Shown here: one piece after another, positions 15,747 through 24,829 of the stretch
Layout of the letters: the number at the start of each line of letters is the position of its first letter
How positions within the stretch are numbered: the first letter of the stretch is position 1
Assembly (NCBI GenBank): GCA_023459495.1
Contig: JAEWTL010000122.1
Coordinates: 1-60,271, forward strand
Direction: 5' to 3'
From: Bacillota bacterium
GTDB taxonomy: Bacteria; Bacillota; Clostridia; Christensenellales; SZUA-584
Length of the DNA: 60,271 bases
Translations under genes and position numbers: made by a program
The notes under the pieces: generated by a model
The model's input: only the letters and a program-made list of their open reading frames with translations
What the model was told of the DNA's origin: nothing
Database searches by the model: none

Positions 15747-16352
15747 ATGGCCGATAAAAGGGATCAGGTGCTGTCCTATGCGCTGAAACGGTTTATGGCG
15801 ATCGGCTATTCGGGTGTGCTGATGGACGATATTGCACGGGGCTGTGGCATCAGCAAAGCGACGCTGTATATGCTGTTCCCTTCCAAGGAGGCATTGATAT
15901 TTGCCTGTATCGATACCATCAGAAACGATGTCGGCAGCAAGGTGGCAGCTGTGGTGGAAGACTCCAGCCTTTCTCTGGTGGAAAAGCTGAATCAGTTCTT
16001 CTCCCCTATCGCCCGGCTGCTTTCCTTCGTCAACATCGCCGCACTGGACGACATCCAGCGCAATGTGCCGGATGTTTACGCCCAGATCGATCAAATCAGG
16101 CGCGGGTTGATTCTGAAGAACATCGGCGCTCTGCTCAGACAGGGAAAGCAGACGGGCGATGTGCGCTCGGACGTGGATGAAACCGTTGTGGCGCACATCA
16201 TCATCGGCACCGCAACCCATATCATCAGCCCCGACATATTGGCAGAGTTCGGGATGACGCCCGACAGGATACTGGAGTCCGTCAAATCCGTCATCATCCG
16301 GGGCTGTTTAACGGAAGCCGGCGTTCGTATGCTGGACAGCTTCAAAGAGTAA
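15747..16352 (+). CDS. TetR/AcrR-family regulator
   Basis: 201 residues. The N-terminal helix-turn-helix (about 10-55: FMAIGYSGVLMDDIARGCG then ISKATLYMLFPSKEALI) is typical of TetR proteins; the rest is an all-helical ligand-binding domain. AGGAGG lies 8 bases before the ATG, one base after the permease stop. As last gene of the exporter operon it probably represses the promoter at 13305-13332, most likely through the inverted repeat at 13341-13368, and responds to a transported or toxic compound. Ligand unknown. Confidence 0.92.
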   Translation: MADKRDQVLSYALKRFMAIGYSGVLMDDIARGCGISKATLYMLFPSKEALIFACIDTIRNDVGSKVAAVVEDSSLSLVEKLNQFFSPIARLLSFVNIAALDDIQRNVPDVYAQIDQIRRGLILKNIGALLRQGKQTGDVRSDVDETVVAHIIIGTATHIISPDILAEFGMTPDRILESVKSVIIRGCLTEAGVRMLDSFKE

Positions 16353-16371
16353 CCGGCAAGGCCCGGCAATC

Positions 16372-16394
16372 AAAAAGCACCCCCGTTGGAGTGC
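16372..16394 (-). terminator. Terminator of the lamin-tail gene pair
   Basis: Minus strand: GCACTCC pairs with GGGGGTGC (one G-U) around AAC, followed by TTTTTG. Lies between the convergent TetR and lamin-tail genes. The plus-strand side lacks a U-run. Confidence 0.7.
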
Positions 16395-16429
16395 CTCTCA
16401 TTCTGTTCGTTTTACTGCATGCTGCCGAC

Positions 16430-16960
16430 TCACTCGCCGTTGGCTTTCCCCGGCGTCGGGCTATTGCTTAGCAGCCACTGGTTCCCCGCGCGAACATAGG
16501 AGACGTTCTCGTCCATCGGGGGCAGTTCAACCCTGCTGACTACACTGCCCGAAACAGAAAGGATCAGCACATCGCCTTTGGCGTTCAGCTTGAACGGAGC
16601 GTGCAGGCTGCCAACCCCAGAATCCTTCTTGCTTCCTGACAGGAACACCACAATATAGCCATGCGCTTTCAGCACAACATCTGGGAACGTCCATTGCTCA
16701 AGATCATCCTCATCGTCGGAAAGCGAAAAGCGGCTGAGGCTGACGTCCTCATCGGATGGATTATACAGCTCTACCCAGTCGCTGCTTTTTCCTTTGTCGT
16801 CCAGATAAACGCCTGTGTTGGACGACATCACTTCGTTGATAACAACCGCCTTCTCGGCATCGCTCAGCTCCGGGGTCTTTCCGGGTGACAAATAGAGGAT
16901 CATCCCAACCGTAGCTGCAGTGATCAGCAAAATGGCTATAATCGATATGACTGTTTTCAT
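16430..16960 (-). CDS. Membrane-anchored single lamin-tail domain protein
   Basis: 176 residues. An N-terminal hydrophobic helix (about 4-27) acts as signal or anchor, followed by one lamin-tail (LTD) domain from about 38 (VVINEVMSSNTGVYLDDKG, SDWVELYNPSDEDVSLS, the LKAHGYIVVFLSG strand, then SNSPTPGKANG at the end). It is clearly paralogous to the first LTD of the large protein encoded upstream (17067-19973), including the N-terminal helix. Probably extracellular. Bacterial LTDs are thought to mediate binding at the cell surface; ligand unknown. Confidence 0.88.
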   Translation of the reverse strand: MKTVISIIAILLITAATVGMILYLSPGKTPELSDAEKAVVINEVMSSNTGVYLDDKGKSSDWVELYNPSDEDVSLSRFSLSDDEDDLEQWTFPDVVLKAHGYIVVFLSGSKKDSGVGSLHAPFKLNAKGDVLILSVSGSVVSRVELPPMDENVSYVRAGNQWLLSNSPTPGKANGE

Positions 16961-17066
16961 ACGCGTCCTCCTCCGCAGCTTCCTGATAAAATTCTATCAT
17001 GCAAACCTCTGGTGAAGAACGCCGATGTATGTTATTTTTCGGATAAGAAAGCGTTAACCGCGCTTC

Positions 17067-19973
17067 TCATCCTCCCACTGCCGCATCCAGCATATCGATC
17101 TGCTCCTGTGTGAGCGAGAAATGCTGTTTTAAAGAACTGACCACTGCCGCAGGACGTATCTTTGCAAAATATTTTAAGCCGTTAACCCCGGCCTCCCAGT
17201 CTGCCAGCGTTGGCCGCTCACCGCTCCATCGCGCGTTTTCCGCCTCCACCTCGCCGCGCATCAGCGCCGCCGCCTCATCGATCGCCGCAGTTACGCGATC
17301 TGTGCTGTAGATGTTCTTCAGCGCCCACGCGAAGCGCTCGATGAACCTGTTCCGCCAGCCATCGTTTTTAAGCAGGGCATTAAAGATGTCGGAACCCGCG
17401 GTGGCCGGATCCATACGCAGCGCAAGTGTATCAAACGAATAAAATGCGATATCCAGGTCCTGATAAATCTGTTTCCATTTTCCTACCGGCGCCTGATAGT
17501 ACTGCATATTACCCGTATCGTTATTGGCGATGTAGATCTCGTTGATCATAAAGTCCATATAGCTGTCGGTATCAAGCCGCGCATCGACCCAATCGTAGTT
17601 TTCCTGTATGGACAGATCGTGCGTCTTTATAAAATTAAATATCTCAGCGTATCCTTCGTACGAACCGCTGCTGGTCAGCTCCGGCCTCAGTCCCTTGGTG
17701 AGGTTGATGCTGTCGATAGCAGCAGGATCCGTAACACCTTCGTACTGTGCCACCATATACTTGTTGCGTTTCTCCATCAGGAAGTATACGCCCCAGTATT
17801 TTCCGTCGATGTAAACCACACAGGGCTTGGCAGCCTGGGTCATCACGTCCATCTGGCCGTCTACAAGGCCCAGCGCAACATAATTATTCAGTTTGGTTAC
17901 CATTGCGCCCTCGCGCGCGGCTGTGCGCAGAATCAGTGACTTATACTCGGTGTAATCCCGATCGTCAAAGAACGGATACGTCATTGTGCTCTTGCCGTAT
18001 TGGCTGCGCGCATAGATCGCAAACGATTTCTGTTCCTTCAGCTGCAGCGTCATACCACCTGTCATCGCGAGGCCGATGTCCTGCTGGAAAACACACTGTC
18101 CGCTCTCATCAAACAGTTCAAAGGAAGCGGGCACTTCGGTATCCTTTTTACTGTTCGCATAGATGCCCGTCGCCGGGTCGAACAGACCGGCATATTCGGT
18201 AGTGATAGAGACGACCGACAACGTGTGCTGTGTATCGATGAGATAGGTGGCAGTCTCCGTGCCGCTGGGAATGTAATCGGCTCGATAAGCGCGCGCCTGC
18301 ACCGATGTCGTTTCACCGACACTTATAGGCCCTGTGTACTTTTTCGAATGTTCGGTCGGGATTGAGCCATCCGTGGTGTAATAGATATCGCTGCCCTCGG
18401 AAGCCGTCAGTGTCAGCTGCACCGCACCATCGTATTTGCCCGCCGCCTGGTCGAACTGTACCGCAGTGGCGATACCCACCTTGCCGTCGCCGTTGGCCGC
18501 GCCCGGGGTGGGCGTCTCAAAGTACATGATGTCCGAAGCGTTTCCCTCGCGGCCCACGGAAATGTTCTGCGGCACTTCGCCGAGGAAATATCGGTCGATC
18601 AGCTGATCCTGTGCATTAAAGAGCGCAACCGTAGCGCCCAGCCTGCTCAATTTGAATGACGCACTTAGATTATCTGCACTCTTCGACTCCTCACCGCTTG
18701 CCAGCACCACGATATGCCCGCCCGGCTGGAGCGTAACGTCCGGGAACCGGAATTTAGCGGGGTTCCCCGCGTCGTTAGTCAGGCCATAGCCGGACAAATT
18801 CACAGCCTCCGCACCCCGGTTTTCGATCTCGATATAGTCGCTTTTGCTGCCGTTAAAATCGATCTGGTTGTTGGAGGACAGCACTTCCGATATAATGATA
18901 TCCCCCGTAGCGAACGGGTTGGCCTGTATAAACGCTGCAAAGCCATCCGCCGTGTTGGGATAGCCGGGTGTGGGCTGGCTGGTCATTACCCATGAATCGG
19001 TTGGTGCACCGGACTGATATTCCCGCGCATATGACCAGTCGGTTTTCATCTCCTCCGACGTCACGCTGTCCATCATTCTTCCGCTCTCATCCGAAAGCAT
19101 GGCCGCCATGCCGTGAGCCGACAGCTTGAAATCTGCTTCAAGCGGGCCTTCCCCGCTGTATGCGACAGCCAAGCCCGAGCAGAAAATCACGAGCGATTCA
19201 CCCGCTTTGAGCGTTACATCAGGGAAACGCCATTTCAGCGGCTCGGCGGTGTCGTCCGAAAGGCCGCAGCCCGAAAGGTCAAAATCGTCCCCGCTCACAT
19301 TCGCGATTTCAATCCAGTCGCTATAGCTGCCCTCCGGGTCCGTAACCGTCATGGCATTGGCCGCCATCACTTCAGTAATCACCACCGATGGGTTTTCCAC
19401 AGTCCGGCTTGCCATAAAGGCCGCATAGCCCGCGTCGGTATTATCATAACCAGGCGTAGCGTGCGCGGTCTGCTGCCAAGTGCCATCGACCAGCCCATAG
19501 GATGTGTTAGCCGTCAGAGCCGGTATGTCGACCGAGTCCGCTTTGCTTCCAGAGCTGTTGGTGAGTATGAGCGTTTCGCCCTCCGAGCTGAGCTTGAACG
19601 AGCAATGCAAGATACCGCTGCTCGTATCCGATTTGGAGTCACCGGTTAAAAATACGACGACATAGCTGTGCGGCTCCAGCGTCATGCTTGGGAAAGCCCA
19701 TTTGATGGGTTCAGCTTCATCGTCAGAGAGGCCATAGCGGCTTAAGTTGATCGGCTGGTCGGTAGAATTGTACAGCTCTGCCCAGTCGCTGTTATTGCCC
19801 TGGTCGTCGGGATATACGCCCTGATTATTCGTCATGACCTCGTTAATGACGAGGCCGCCTTCCGCAACCGCGGATGATTCCGTTGCTTCTGAAGATGAGG
19901 CCATCTTCTGAAACAGGAATACCAGCCCGACGATAATCGCTATCGCTACGAATATCGAAATCACTTTTTTCAT
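17067..19973 (-). CDS. Secreted lamin-tail (x3), chitobiase-like, CotH kinase-domain protein
   Basis: 968 residues. N-terminal signal/anchor helix (1-25), then three LTDs (about 45-165, 195-310, 355-470), each marked by an 'INEVM/ITEVM/ISEVL ... SDW/SDY ... LSGYGLTND' pattern and a 'PTPG' end, then a chitobiase/hexosaminidase C-terminal-like module (about 505-570: YYTTDGSIPTEHSKKY), then a CotH kinase domain (about 600-930: GVYFLMEKRNKYM, QDLDIAFYSF). CotH proteins are atypical protein kinases of spore coats and secreted proteins. Start ATG 19973 is preferred, because the promoter at 19999-20027 would leave only about 7 nt before an alternative TTG. Function likely in surface or spore structure, not proven. 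Confidence 0.9.
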   Translation of the reverse strand: MKKVISIFVAIAIIVGLVFLFQKMASSSEATESSAVAEGGLVINEVMTNNQGVYPDDQGNNSDWAELYNSTDQPINLSRYGLSDDEAEPIKWAFPSMTLEPHSYVVVFLTGDSKSDTSSGILHCSFKLSSEGETLILTNSSGSKADSVDIPALTANTSYGLVDGTWQQTAHATPGYDNTDAGYAAFMASRTVENPSVVITEVMAANAMTVTDPEGSYSDWIEIANVSGDDFDLSGCGLSDDTAEPLKWRFPDVTLKAGESLVIFCSGLAVAYSGEGPLEADFKLSAHGMAAMLSDESGRMMDSVTSEEMKTDWSYAREYQSGAPTDSWVMTSQPTPGYPNTADGFAAFIQANPFATGDIIISEVLSSNNQIDFNGSKSDYIEIENRGAEAVNLSGYGLTNDAGNPAKFRFPDVTLQPGGHIVVLASGEESKSADNLSASFKLSRLGATVALFNAQDQLIDRYFLGEVPQNISVGREGNASDIMYFETPTPGAANGDGKVGIATAVQFDQAAGKYDGAVQLTLTASEGSDIYYTTDGSIPTEHSKKYTGPISVGETTSVQARAYRADYIPSGTETATYLIDTQHTLSVVSITTEYAGLFDPATGIYANSKKDTEVPASFELFDESGQCVFQQDIGLAMTGGMTLQLKEQKSFAIYARSQYGKSTMTYPFFDDRDYTEYKSLILRTAAREGAMVTKLNNYVALGLVDGQMDVMTQAAKPCVVYIDGKYWGVYFLMEKRNKYMVAQYEGVTDPAAIDSINLTKGLRPELTSSGSYEGYAEIFNFIKTHDLSIQENYDWVDARLDTDSYMDFMINEIYIANNDTGNMQYYQAPVGKWKQIYQDLDIAFYSFDTLALRMDPATAGSDIFNALLKNDGWRNRFIERFAWALKNIYSTDRVTAAIDEAAALMRGEVEAENARWSGERPTLADWEAGVNGLKYFAKIRPAAVVSSLKQHFSLTQEQIDMLDAAVGG

Positions 19974-19998
19974 GTCGAAAACCAAGACCCCTATCCTA

Positions 19999-20027
19999 AT
20001 TATATATGGTCATATTCTACCACACAA
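19999..20027 (-). promoter_or_regulatory. Promoter of the lamin-tail/CotH gene
   Basis: Minus strand: TTGTGT (20022-20027), 17-bp spacer, TATAAT (19999-20004). The predicted start at about 19992 supports ATG 19973 as translation start. It abuts the terminator of the upstream gene. Confidence 0.6.
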
Positions 20028-20055
20028 AAAAAGAGATTGCCACCGAAGCAGTCTC
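20026..20055 (-). terminator. Terminator of the DUF2148 gene
   Basis: Minus strand: GAGACTGC pairs with GCAATCTC (one mismatch) around an 7-nt loop, followed by seven T. Downstream of the gene at 20125-20670. Confidence 0.75.
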
Positions 20056-20124
20056 TTTCAAATGTAAACCTTTTGCAATATTTGATTGCGTATAATCCTG
20101 CAATCTACCGCTTAAAAGCGAATG

Positions 20125-20670
20125 TTATCCCTGCTTTCTGTCGAAATACGGGCTTTTAGAAGCAATGGTGAGCGGGATAGCAGTGATGATAGGGACGTCC
20201 TCGCCCAGCAGGCTGAGCCGGGCAGCGATGCTGCCAATGGAATACATCACGCGGTTGTCTATCCGCATATCGGCAGCACGACTTGCGGCGCTGCCAACCG
20301 CTATTCCTAAATCATGCGAGTTAAAAAAGCATGGCGCATCAGGGTGATGTTCCACCCTGTGGGCGCAGGTTCCGAATCCACAGAGGCCGCAGTTGAGGCC
20401 ATGCGATTTAATTTTCGTACCGATAAGAATAAGTGCCTGGGAATTTCTGAGGTTGCCGGCATCCCGCACTACGATTGGTGCAGCCGGACTATCCTTGCTT
20501 AATTCAACCATTTTGTCCGCAAACGCTTCCAGGTCTCCGCCATACAATACGGCGATAACAAGGTTATCCACGCCCTTGGCTTTAGGCGCTGTACGCGCAG
20601 CATTCGCAATTTGAAACGCTGACGCAATCACCGAATCCTCTGAAATCTGCTGCTGAAATACCAACGGCAT
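20125..20670 (-). CDS. DUF2148 ferredoxin-like protein
   Basis: 181 residues with the DUF2148 layout: N-terminal 'ASAFQIANAARTAPKAKG', a central variable part, and the cysteine motif NCGLCGFGTC (C-x2-C-x4-C) near residue 95, followed by CFFNSHDLGIAVGSA. Proteins of this family are small cytoplasmic proteins of anaerobes, predicted to bind an iron-sulfur cluster. The start has GGGAG upstream. It stands alone between the EF-G paralogue terminator and its own terminator. Biochemical function unknown. Confidence 0.9.
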   Translation of the reverse strand: MPLVFQQQISEDSVIASAFQIANAARTAPKAKGVDNLVIAVLYGGDLEAFADKMVELSKDSPAAPIVVRDAGNLRNSQALILIGTKIKSHGLNCGLCGFGTCAHRVEHHPDAPCFFNSHDLGIAVGSAASRAADMRIDNRVMYSIGSIAARLSLLGEDVPIITAIPLTIASKSPYFDRKQG

Positions 20671-20705
20671 AAACTGCTCCCTTCAGCCCTATAGGCTAAA
20701 AAATA

Positions 20706-20742
20706 TAAAACGGCGCAGGCAGAACGCGTCTGCCTGCGGCCG
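20706..20742 (-). terminator. Terminator of the EF-G paralogue gene
   Basis: Minus strand: CGGCCGCAGGCAG pairs with CTGCCTGCGCCG (one bulged base) around ACGCGTT, followed by TTTTATATTTTTT. Very stable. Confidence 0.9.
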
Positions 20743-20759
20743 TTATGGTACGGACTATA

Positions 20760-22841
20760 TTATTCTTCCTCTTCGTCCTTCTTGTGCGCCGCAATGACCT
20801 TCTCCGCGAGGTTGCCCGGCAGTTCCTCATAGCGCTCGAACGTCATCTTGAACGAGCCGCGCGCCTGCGACATGGAGCGGAGGTCTGTGGCGTACTTGAA
20901 CACCTCAGCCAGCGGCACTTCCGCGACGACCTGCTGCAATCCGCCGCTCTGCGGGTTCATGCCGAGGATACGTCCGCGACGGCGGTTGATGTCGCCGATG
21001 ACGTCGCCCATGTACTCGTCCGGGATCGTAACCTCGAGGCGGTAGATGGGTTCGAGCAGCGTCGGATTCGCATCTGCACAGCCCTGCTTGTATGCAAGGC
21101 TGGCCGCCACCTTGAACGCCATTTCAGAGGAGTCCACCGGATGGAACGAACCGTCGAACAGCGTTGCACGAAGCTTGACCATCGGGAAGCCCGCGAGCAC
21201 GCCCTTGACGATGCTCTCGCGCAGGCCCTTTTCCACCGCGGGGATATACTGACGCGGCACAGCGCCGCCCACGACCTTGTCGACGAACTCGAAGTTTTCT
21301 TCAGAGTCGAAGATCGGCTCAAACTCGATATGCACGTCACCGAACTGGCCATGGCCGCCGGATTGCTTTTTATGTCTGCCGTGCGCCTGCACTTTCTTTC
21401 TGATCGATTCGCGGTACGGAATTTGCGGGTCGGAAAGCTGCGCTTCCACACCAAACTTGTTCATCAGGCGCTTGCAGATGACCTCAAGATGAAGCTCGCC
21501 CATACCGGATACCAGCGTATCAGGCGTTTCGGTCTGTTTCACCATACGGAACGAGGGATCTTCCTCCTCCAGCCGGTGCAGGCCCGCAAAGACCTTTTCT
21601 TCCTCGCCCTGCTTCTTGGCAGTAACTGCCAGCGAGATGCACGGTTCGGGGAACTCGATCTCCGGGAACACGATTGGCTTGGCTTCGTCGCACAGCGTAG
21701 AACCGGTATCGGAAACCTGCAGTTTGCCCAGCGCGCCGATGTCGCCTGCAGTCAGCTTGTCGACATTGACCTGCTTTTTGCCGAACAGCGCATAAATCTG
21801 CCCGAACTTCTCACTCTTGCCGGTGTTGCCGTTTTTGATCGCCTGTCCGGCTGAAAGTTCGCCGCCGAGAATTTTAAATATGGACAGTTTGCCGATGAAC
21901 GGGTCGGCGATGGTCTTATAGATCTGAGCCGCGAAGGGCAGCGAAGCGTCAGCGTTATAGACGATCTCCTCACCCTTGGGTGTTTTGCCTTTTACGTTAA
22001 TAATCTGGTTCGGTGCAGGCATGAATGATACGAGGTTATCCATCAGCAGCGATACGCCGAGGCCCTGTACGCCAGCCGCGATAAACACAGGCACAACGTC
22101 TCCCTGCGCGATACCGGCCTTCAAGCCCTTTAAGATATCGTCCTTGGAGAGCTCTTGACCTTCAAAGTATTTCTCCATCAGCGTTTCGTCGTTTTCTGCT
22201 GCGTTTTCGATAATGGCTTCACGGATGGAAGCCGCTTTATCGGCTAAATCAGCCGGAACGGGTACTTCCTTGGTCTTTCTGCCGTCAAACTCATACGCCT
22301 TCATCTCGAGCACGTCCACTGCCCCCATAAAATTAAGGCCCTGCCCCATCGGCAGCTGCATAACCGTGATCTTGGTACCGTATTTATTCTTAATGCTATC
22401 TACGGCCTTGTCAAAATCTACGTTTTCCTTGTCCATCTGGTTGATCAAAAATGCCTTGGCGATACCCGCCTTCTCGGCAGCATCCCAAGCCTTCTCCGCG
22501 CCTACCGTCAGGCCCGAAAGGCCGCTGACGAGAATGAGCGCACTGTCTGCTAAATAATAACCCGAAGTTGCATCTCCAATGAAGTCGAAATATCCGGGCG
22601 TATCAACGATGTTGATTTTCGCGCCCTTCCACTCGACAGACGCCACTGCGGTGCTGATCGAAATGTGCCGTTTGGTTTCCTCGGGGTCAAAGTCCATTAC
22701 GGTGTTGCCGTCTTCCGTCTTGCCTTGCCTGTCGATCGCGCCGCTCCCAAAGAGCATTGCTTCAGCCAGTGTCGTTTTACCTTCTCCGCCATGGCCTACG
22801 AGCGCAATGTTCCGTATGTCGTCCGTCTTGTAAAACTTCAT
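20760..22841 (-). CDS. EF-G-like GTPase (EF-G paralogue of Clostridia)
   Basis: 693 residues with all five EF-G domains, but not the standard fusA signature. The P-loop reads GHGGEGKT (16-23) rather than AHIDAGKT; the G3 motif is DTPGYFDF rather than DTPGHVDF; and G4 is NQMDKE. Domain IV is present (HGRHKKQSGGHGQFGDV) and domain V ends EVFKYATDLRSMSQARGSF. The C-terminus is a short run of Asp/Glu. Such paralogues occur widely in Firmicutes and Actinobacteria beside the main EF-G. No ribosomal or tuf genes adjoin, which supports a paralogue. The GGAGG just upstream fixes the start. Role in translation under special conditions is possible but unknown. Confidence 0.9.
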   Translation of the reverse strand: MKFYKTDDIRNIALVGHGGEGKTTLAEAMLFGSGAIDRQGKTEDGNTVMDFDPEETKRHISISTAVASVEWKGAKINIVDTPGYFDFIGDATSGYYLADSALILVSGLSGLTVGAEKAWDAAEKAGIAKAFLINQMDKENVDFDKAVDSIKNKYGTKITVMQLPMGQGLNFMGAVDVLEMKAYEFDGRKTKEVPVPADLADKAASIREAIIENAAENDETLMEKYFEGQELSKDDILKGLKAGIAQGDVVPVFIAAGVQGLGVSLLMDNLVSFMPAPNQIINVKGKTPKGEEIVYNADASLPFAAQIYKTIADPFIGKLSIFKILGGELSAGQAIKNGNTGKSEKFGQIYALFGKKQVNVDKLTAGDIGALGKLQVSDTGSTLCDEAKPIVFPEIEFPEPCISLAVTAKKQGEEEKVFAGLHRLEEEDPSFRMVKQTETPDTLVSGMGELHLEVICKRLMNKFGVEAQLSDPQIPYRESIRKKVQAHGRHKKQSGGHGQFGDVHIEFEPIFDSEENFEFVDKVVGGAVPRQYIPAVEKGLRESIVKGVLAGFPMVKLRATLFDGSFHPVDSSEMAFKVAASLAYKQGCADANPTLLEPIYRLEVTIPDEYMGDVIGDINRRRGRILGMNPQSGGLQQVVAEVPLAEVFKYATDLRSMSQARGSFKMTFERYEELPGNLAEKVIAAHKKDEEEE

Positions 22842-22952
22842 CTTTCTCCTCCAACAAATACGACCGATATCCGATTATACCGGTTTTTAAGTGATTCCTG
22901 TTTATTCTATCAGATTGATTGTAAAAAATAAATAGATTTTTCCCTTTTACTC

Positions 22953-22981
22953 TGGAAATTGATGCGGAACTATGTCATAAT
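22953..22981 (+). promoter_or_regulatory. Candidate promoter of the small membrane protein gene
   Basis: TGGAAA (22953-22958), 17-bp spacer, CATAAT (22976-22981), about 30 bp before the start at 23012. On the opposite strand a perfect TATAAT (22873-22878 region) lies upstream of the EF-G paralogue, but I see no good -35 for it. Confidence 0.45.
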
Positions 22982-23011
22982 ACTTTAGCGAAAAAACAAA
23001 GGAGATTGTGA

Positions 23012-23620
23012 ATGAGCGATTACGACGAAAACGTCCAAAACAGCGATCAGCCCGAAAATGAGTCGGATGGCAAAAAGAAGCTTACCGATACGCAGCTGCG
23101 TATTTTGCAGGCCATCGCCGGCGTCATCAGTGCTGCCGCGCTGCTTGTTTCGCTGTTCTTTATGGAGCAGCTCAAAGAGATCAATGATCTTCTGCAATAC
23201 CTGTTCCTGGCCATCTTCCTGATCATCATGTTCGGCCGCAGGTCGATCGAGAATAAATACCGTTTACGCCTCAACCTGTTCGGTCTCGTTCTGATCGACG
23301 GCATTCTCGGGGGAATTGTGCTTTTTGTTCTCATATCGCCCATTAATCTTTCTCTCACCTGGAGGCTCATCATACTGATTGGCGGCATTGTACTGCTTCT
23401 CGGTCTGGGCGTCGGGTTCCCGCTGTTCCGCTACTTAAAGCGCAAAGCCGACGGTACGGTTCCGCCCATCCGTATACCCGAGAAGAAGGAAGATCCGGAA
23501 GCCGAGAAGGCGGCGCAGGAAAACCGCCCCATGTCGATCGAAGAGAAGATCGCCCAAATGACCCGTGAACTGGACGAGGGCATACCGCAGGATCAGGACG
23601 ATTCGGAAAAGGATCAATAG
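23012..23620 (+). CDS. Small integral membrane protein of unknown function
   Basis: 202 residues. An acidic polar N-terminus (1-28), four hydrophobic helices (about 30-50, 60-75, 88-107, 117-137, with the last two close together), and a charged C-terminal tail rich in Lys/Glu/Pro and ending in Asp/Glu. No conserved enzyme motif. AAAGGAG lies 9 bases before the ATG. It stands alone between a divergent EF-G paralogue and a convergent anti-sigma-like gene, with a bidirectional terminator after it. Unknown; gene call is supported by ribosome-binding site, promoter and terminator. Confidence 0.8.
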   Translation: MSDYDENVQNSDQPENESDGKKKLTDTQLRILQAIAGVISAAALLVSLFFMEQLKEINDLLQYLFLAIFLIIMFGRRSIENKYRLRLNLFGLVLIDGILGGIVLFVLISPINLSLTWRLIILIGGIVLLLGLGVGFPLFRYLKRKADGTVPPIRIPEKKEDPEAEKAAQENRPMSIEEKIAQMTRELDEGIPQDQDDSEKDQ

Positions 23621-23642
23621 TACTTCCCTATCAACAAACAGA

Positions 23643-23668
23643 AAAGCTGGCCAAAAGCCAGCTTTTTA
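23643..23668. terminator. Bidirectional terminator
   Basis: AGCTGGC pairs with GCCAGCT around CAAAA; T-run on the plus side and A-run on the left, so it can end both convergent transcripts (23012-23620 plus, 23693-24625 minus). Confidence 0.85.
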
Positions 23669-23692
23669 TATTTCCCGTTTGCTTCGCTTTTC

Positions 23693-24625
23693 TCATCCTA
23701 TCGGTACGGCTTCCATTTCGCAATACGTAAGAATGTCCTGATCAGAAAGCCCAAGAGGCAGTTCCGCGTGGAATGCTGCATCATCCTGCGTCCAGTACGC
23801 GTTTACAGCCGTACTGTCCGAAGCCTGCATGCCACCGTTTTCGTTGAACCGGCCTTCCGCAGACCAGAATACATTACCGTTGATCTTAAATGAATGCGCA
23901 ATGTTGTCACTGAGCAGCTGTGTCTGTTCGCCCCACTTCGTGACGTCATCTCCCGTCCATGTCCTGTACCACTCGAACGTCAGAGTCTCTTTGTCCAGTT
24001 CATATACCCAGCGCACTGAATAGTCGCTGACCTCGATCCGCAGCAGGGCCGCGTTTTCCGGCAGACCTGACGGACGGTAATAATATGACACCCCTTCGCT
24101 GTGCATGGCCTCCGCAAATTCCGGTTCACTTGCAAAGGTAATCCCGTCAATGCCTGCACCGGAGGTTCTGACTTCCGGGCCAGCCGCCGCTATGCCCGCC
24201 TCCAAAGATGTCTCGGGCACCGGAGCCGCTTCAGGCATGCAGTCGCTGAAATCCCCTGCCATATCTTCACTTGCTGCCGAATACATCAGCTTCTGTTCTC
24301 CGTCTGCTGTGCCGTTCGTACGGGGAAGCAGCGCCGGAGAAAATGCGAACAGCAACGCGACAGCCGCAGCAACAGCCGCGGAGGCATATGCCCATACGGG
24401 CACGCGATGCCGTTTGGCTTTCTTGATGGCCTCTGCGGTCAGCCCGGCCGGTGGCTCCACCTCCCGCAAGCCGGCCAACGCTTTTTTCAGCCGTATTGCG
24501 TCGTCGAGCGCCTTTTTGCACTCCGGACACGAGGAGGCATGCCAGATGAGCCGTTGCTTTTCCGCATCATCGAGCAAGTCATCAATGTACATATCTATTT
24601 TTGCTTTAGCATCGTTGCAATTCAT
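23693..24625 (-). CDS. Anti-sigma-factor-like zinc-finger membrane protein (orphan)
   Basis: 310 residues. The N-terminus carries a ZAS/zf-HC2 type motif (HASSCPEC: H-x3-C-x2-C at about 29-36), followed by a linker, one membrane helix (about 78-97) and a large extracellular domain (about 100-310) with no family I recognise. This is the layout of membrane anti-sigma factors that release an ECF sigma factor on stress. No sigma factor gene lies on either side: the neighbours are nrdJ (with its own terminator) and a convergent membrane protein gene. Either the partner is elsewhere or the protein has another role. Confidence 0.8.
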   Translation of the reverse strand: MNCNDAKAKIDMYIDDLLDDAEKQRLIWHASSCPECKKALDDAIRLKKALAGLREVEPPAGLTAEAIKKAKRHRVPVWAYASAAVAAAVALLFAFSPALLPRTNGTADGEQKLMYSAASEDMAGDFSDCMPEAAPVPETSLEAGIAAAGPEVRTSGAGIDGITFASEPEFAEAMHSEGVSYYYRPSGLPENAALLRIEVSDYSVRWVYELDKETLTFEWYRTWTGDDVTKWGEQTQLLSDNIAHSFKINGNVFWSAEGRFNENGGMQASDSTAVNAYWTQDDAAFHAELPLGLSDQDILTYCEMEAVPIG

Positions 24626-24753
24626 GCCACCACACCCTTGCGATATCCCATGTTTTCAATGCTAAGACGCGGCTTGTGTGCTTTTTGTTCCACACACGCC
24701 GATTTTATTTCCCATAAAATCATTGTTCATGGGCATATAGAAAATTATATACG

Positions 24754-24790
24754 AAAATCCGCGGCTGTACAACCAAAAATCGCCGCGGAT
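24754..24790 (-). terminator. Terminator of nrdJ
   Basis: Minus strand: ATCCGCGGC pairs exactly with GCCGCGGAT across a 16-nt loop, followed by TTTCG. Downstream of the nrdJ stop and upstream of the anti-sigma-like gene. Confidence 0.7.
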
Positions 24791-24829
24791 CGCACTTACA
24801 GGGAAATAATTGAACAATATTCTGCAACA

